The notes under the pieces were generated by a model. It was not told the origin of the DNA. It made no database searches and was given only the letters and a program-made list of their open reading frames with translations. A stretch of 64,000 nucleotides of DNA from PALSA-1006 sp036171275 (GTDB lineage: Bacteria > Pseudomonadota > Gammaproteobacteria > Burkholderiales > Gallionellaceae), in assembly GCA_036171275.1 (NCBI GenBank), contig JAVHQT010000015.1:1-64000 (forward strand). Direction: 5' to 3'. The translations under genes were made by a program, and so were the position numbers. Shown here piece after piece: positions 61,919-64,000 of this stretch (the first letter of the stretch is position 1; each line of letters starts with the position of its first letter).

Positions 61919-62851
61919 ATGGAATTTTTTAGAATTAAAAAAGATGTGCCATTTATGAATTATGGCCGCTATACCACCAGCATTTCCTTGGTGACCTTTA
62001 TTTTTGCTGTCATCTTTCTGGTCGGCAAAGGACTCAATTTTGGTGTCGATTTTACCGGTGGCACCGTGATTGAAGTGCATTACACGCAGGCAGCTGATCT
62101 AACTAAAGTTCGTGAAAAGTTAGGTGAAATCAAATTGAGTGATGCGCTGGTGCAAAATTTTGGATCAAGTAAGGACGTGTTGATTCAAGTGCCCTTAAAG
62201 CAAAACAAAGCAGGTGCAAATTTATCAGAACAGGTGTTCGCTGCCTTGCGCCAGCAAAACGCAGACGTGCAATTGCGTCGTGTCGAGTTTGTCGGACCGC
62301 AAGTTGGCAAAGACTTGGTAGAAAATGGCGCAATGGCTTTGTTATTGGTTAGTTTTGGTATTGTTGGCTATTTGTGGATTCGGTTTGAGTGGAAATTTGG
62401 TCTCGCTGCGCTCATTGCCAATTTACATGACGTGGTAATTATTCTTGGTTTTTTTGCTTTTTTTCAATGGGAGTTTTCCTTGTCGGTCTTGGCGGCCGTA
62501 TTGGCAGTATTGGGTTACTCGGTCAATGAATCGGTGGTGGTCTTTGATCGGATACGTGAAAATTTCCGTAAAATGCGCCAGGCAAGTGTGGCAGAAATTA
62601 TTGATAATGCCATTACCCGCACTATGTCGCGCACCATTATTACCCATGGCAGCACCCAAATGATGGTCACCGCCATGTTGTTTTTAGGCGGCGAAACCTT
62701 GCATTACTTTGCGTTGGCGCTGACGATTGGTATTTTATTTAGTATTTATTCGTCCGTGTTGGTGGCAAGCCCACTGCTGATGATGTTTGGGGTTTCGCGG
62801 GAAGATTTTATCAAACCTCAAAAATCAGAATCAGAAGAAGTTTTACCTTAG
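61919..62851 (+). CDS. secF: Protein translocase subunit SecF
   Basis: 310 residues with six membrane helices. Partner of SecD. Contains FGVDFTGGTVIEVHY, GYSVNESVVVFDRIREN and SRTIITHGSTQMMVTAMLFLGG. AGGATA precedes ATG 61919, 31 bases after secD. Confidence 0.97.
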   Translation: MEFFRIKKDVPFMNYGRYTTSISLVTFIFAVIFLVGKGLNFGVDFTGGTVIEVHYTQAADLTKVREKLGEIKLSDALVQNFGSSKDVLIQVPLKQNKAGANLSEQVFAALRQQNADVQLRRVEFVGPQVGKDLVENGAMALLLVSFGIVGYLWIRFEWKFGLAALIANLHDVVIILGFFAFFQWEFSLSVLAAVLAVLGYSVNESVVVFDRIRENFRKMRQASVAEIIDNAITRTMSRTIITHGSTQMMVTAMLFLGGETLHYFALALTIGILFSIYSSVLVASPLLMMFGVSREDFIKPQKSESEEVLP

Positions 62852-62882
62852 GAATGACTTGAATCAAAAATCCGCCAATAAT

Positions 62883-64000
62883 TTAATGTGTAACGGTTTT
62901 CATCAGACGCCATAGTGAAGTGACTTCGGCCGAGCGCGCCGTGTGTAAAGGGTCGGTTTCATCACTTGTTCGGCGATGCGTCGGTCGCACATCTCTTTTT
63001 TCGACACAGTTTAAACCGGCCTCGCTAATCCAATCCAGTAATTGGTCTCGGCTACGCAAGCCTAAATGTTCCGCCAAATCCGACAAAATCAGCCAGCCTT
63101 CACCCTGTGGCAATAAATGCGCCGCTAAACCGTGTAAAAAGCCTCGTAACATTTTGCTCTCAAAGTCATAAATTGCCTGATCTAAGGCCGAACTTGGCCG
63201 ACCCGGCAGCCACGGTGGGTTGCACACAATCAAAGCGACTTGTCCATTCGGAAATAAATCAGCCCTCAGAACGGTCACTTGCGCTGCCAGCCCTAGTCGA
63301 CTGAGATTGTCTTGCGCGCACAACACAGCCCGTGTATCCACATCGGTTGCAATTACGTGCTGAATACCGCGTTGTGCCAGCACTGCCGACAGTACTCCCG
63401 TTCCTGTGCCAATATCAAAAGCAAGTGAAGATAGCGTGAGCGCTTCTGGCAAAGGGGTTTGCGCAACCAAAGGGATATATTCATTGCGAATGGGGGCAAA
63501 TACGCCGTAATGAGGATGAATCCGCGCGCCTAAATCCGGCACTTCCACGCCATTTTTTCGCCACTCATAAGCGCCAATTATGCCTTGTAACTCGCGCAAT
63601 GAGGTGACGTAAGCCTCGATTCCATTCCCATAAACAGCTTCACAAGCGGCCTGTACATTGGGCGCACGACGAAGAGGAATTTGATGATTCGCTGCAATCG
63701 GAATCAGTAAACTACCTAGAATTTGGGCACGCTGCGCTTGTGCAAGACGATAAAGATGAAATTTTTCACGGGGCGTTGCGGCCATTTTTTTGACCTGCTT
63801 CGGTCGTTCAGCTACGCGCCGCGCCAGTGCTTGCAACAGTTGGCGCGCATTTTGAAAATCACCACGCCACAACAAAGCCGTTCCTGAACACGCTAAACGA
63901 TACGCCTTGTCGGCCGTCAAGTGATCGTCAACCACTAACACGCGTTTTGGGGGCGGTGAATTGGTTTCAGAACGCCAAAATGCGGAATATTCGACATCAC
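62883..64000 (-). CDS. Class I SAM-dependent methyltransferase, 5' end outside window
   Basis: The frame is open to base 64000, so the start lies beyond the window; a GTG at 63941 is internal. The visible ~372 residues include LLWRGDFQNARQLLQALARR, the SAM-binding DIGTGTGVLSAVL and the NPPW motif (VCNPPWLPGRPSS) of N-methyltransferases acting on RNA bases, DNA or glutamine. The first ~150 visible residues form a separate domain. It is convergent with secF. Confidence 0.88.
   Translation of the reverse strand, partial: DVEYSAFWRSETNSPPPKRVLVVDDHLTADKAYRLACSGTALLWRGDFQNARQLLQALARRVAERPKQVKKMAATPREKFHLYRLAQAQRAQILGSLLIPIAANHQIPLRRAPNVQAACEAVYGNGIEAYVTSLRELQGIIGAYEWRKNGVEVPDLGARIHPHYGVFAPIRNEYIPLVAQTPLPEALTLSSLAFDIGTGTGVLSAVLAQRGIQHVIATDVDTRAVLCAQDNLSRLGLAAQVTVLRADLFPNGQVALIVCNPPWLPGRPSSALDQAIYDFESKMLRGFLHGLAAHLLPQGEGWLILSDLAEHLGLRSRDQLLDWISEAGLNCVEKRDVRPTHRRTSDETDPLHTARSAEVTSLWRLMKTVTH

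Noticed and set aside
1..64000. tRNA or rRNA genes, intact transposases, prophage
   Set aside because: No cloverleaf with a GTTCRAATC-type arm, no rRNA signature and no transposase or phage structural gene was seen on reading either strand; a tRNAscan/Infernal run would be decisive.

Overview
The window comes from a gammaproteobacterium. This is inferred from protein types and gene order, not from any database search. Several neighbourhoods match textbook gammaproteobacterial (often Pseudomonas-like) orders: gltB-gltD-hemE; argH divergent from an algZ/algR-type pair; yebC-ruvC-ruvA; ybgC-tolQ-tolR-tolA-tolB-pal-cpoB-queE-queC; tyrS, an M23 peptidase and anmK; and yajC-secD-secF. Base composition looks close to balanced by eye. 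A SUMF1-type protein, a FlaG-like protein, small c-type cytochromes and abundant c-di-GMP proteins suggest a flagellated, respiring environmental bacterium. I cannot place it to family.

Layout. 1-758 is the 3' end of a SUMF1/formylglycine-enzyme-like gene. 759-1667 is non-coding: palindromic repeats, a G-tract cluster and a decayed GIY-YIG nuclease gene. 1668-14041 carries priA (with an in-frame palindromic insertion), a membrane haem protein, sthA, gltB, gltD and hemE. 14273-19241 carries rmuC and argH on the minus strand and an AlgZ/AlgR-like two-component pair on the plus strand. 19406-24004 holds an EF-hand protein, an RNB ribonuclease coupled to a TonB-like protein, two small flagellar-type genes and a cytochrome c. 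24249-34679 holds yebC, ruvC, ruvA, aroE, mtgA, a PAS-like/CxxC protein, an HD-GYP protein, a TgpA-like transglutaminase and a PAS-GGDEF-EAL protein. 34834-42637 is the queC/queE/tol-pal/tyrS block on the minus strand. 43029-45432 is an M23 peptidase and anmK.

The least ordinary part is 45476-55286: seven same-strand genes encoding a urea-transporter/M23 fusion, a TPR protein, an 885-residue Orn/Lys/Arg-type decarboxylase, an ATP-grasp enzyme, a C45-type Ntn hydrolase/acyltransferase, a probable outer-membrane barrel and a second TPR protein that is a paralogue of the first. I read this as a candidate pathway that makes and processes an amine conjugate; its product is unknown. After it come recQ, a 950-base stretch rich in perfect hairpins, an MFS transporter, yajC-secD-secF and the N-terminally incomplete gene of a class I methyltransferase that runs off the right edge.

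Two DNA-level patterns cut across the genes. A ~20-base motif, GTAAGTTRTTGATTATATTG, recurs about fifteen times in both orientations. It lies both between genes and inside genes, where it is read in different frames, and its core fits the IHF consensus. A second, palindromic family related to the common CCGTTCG...CGAACGG repeat is scattered between genes, and one copy sits inside priA in frame. No tRNA, rRNA, CRISPR array or intact insertion sequence was seen.
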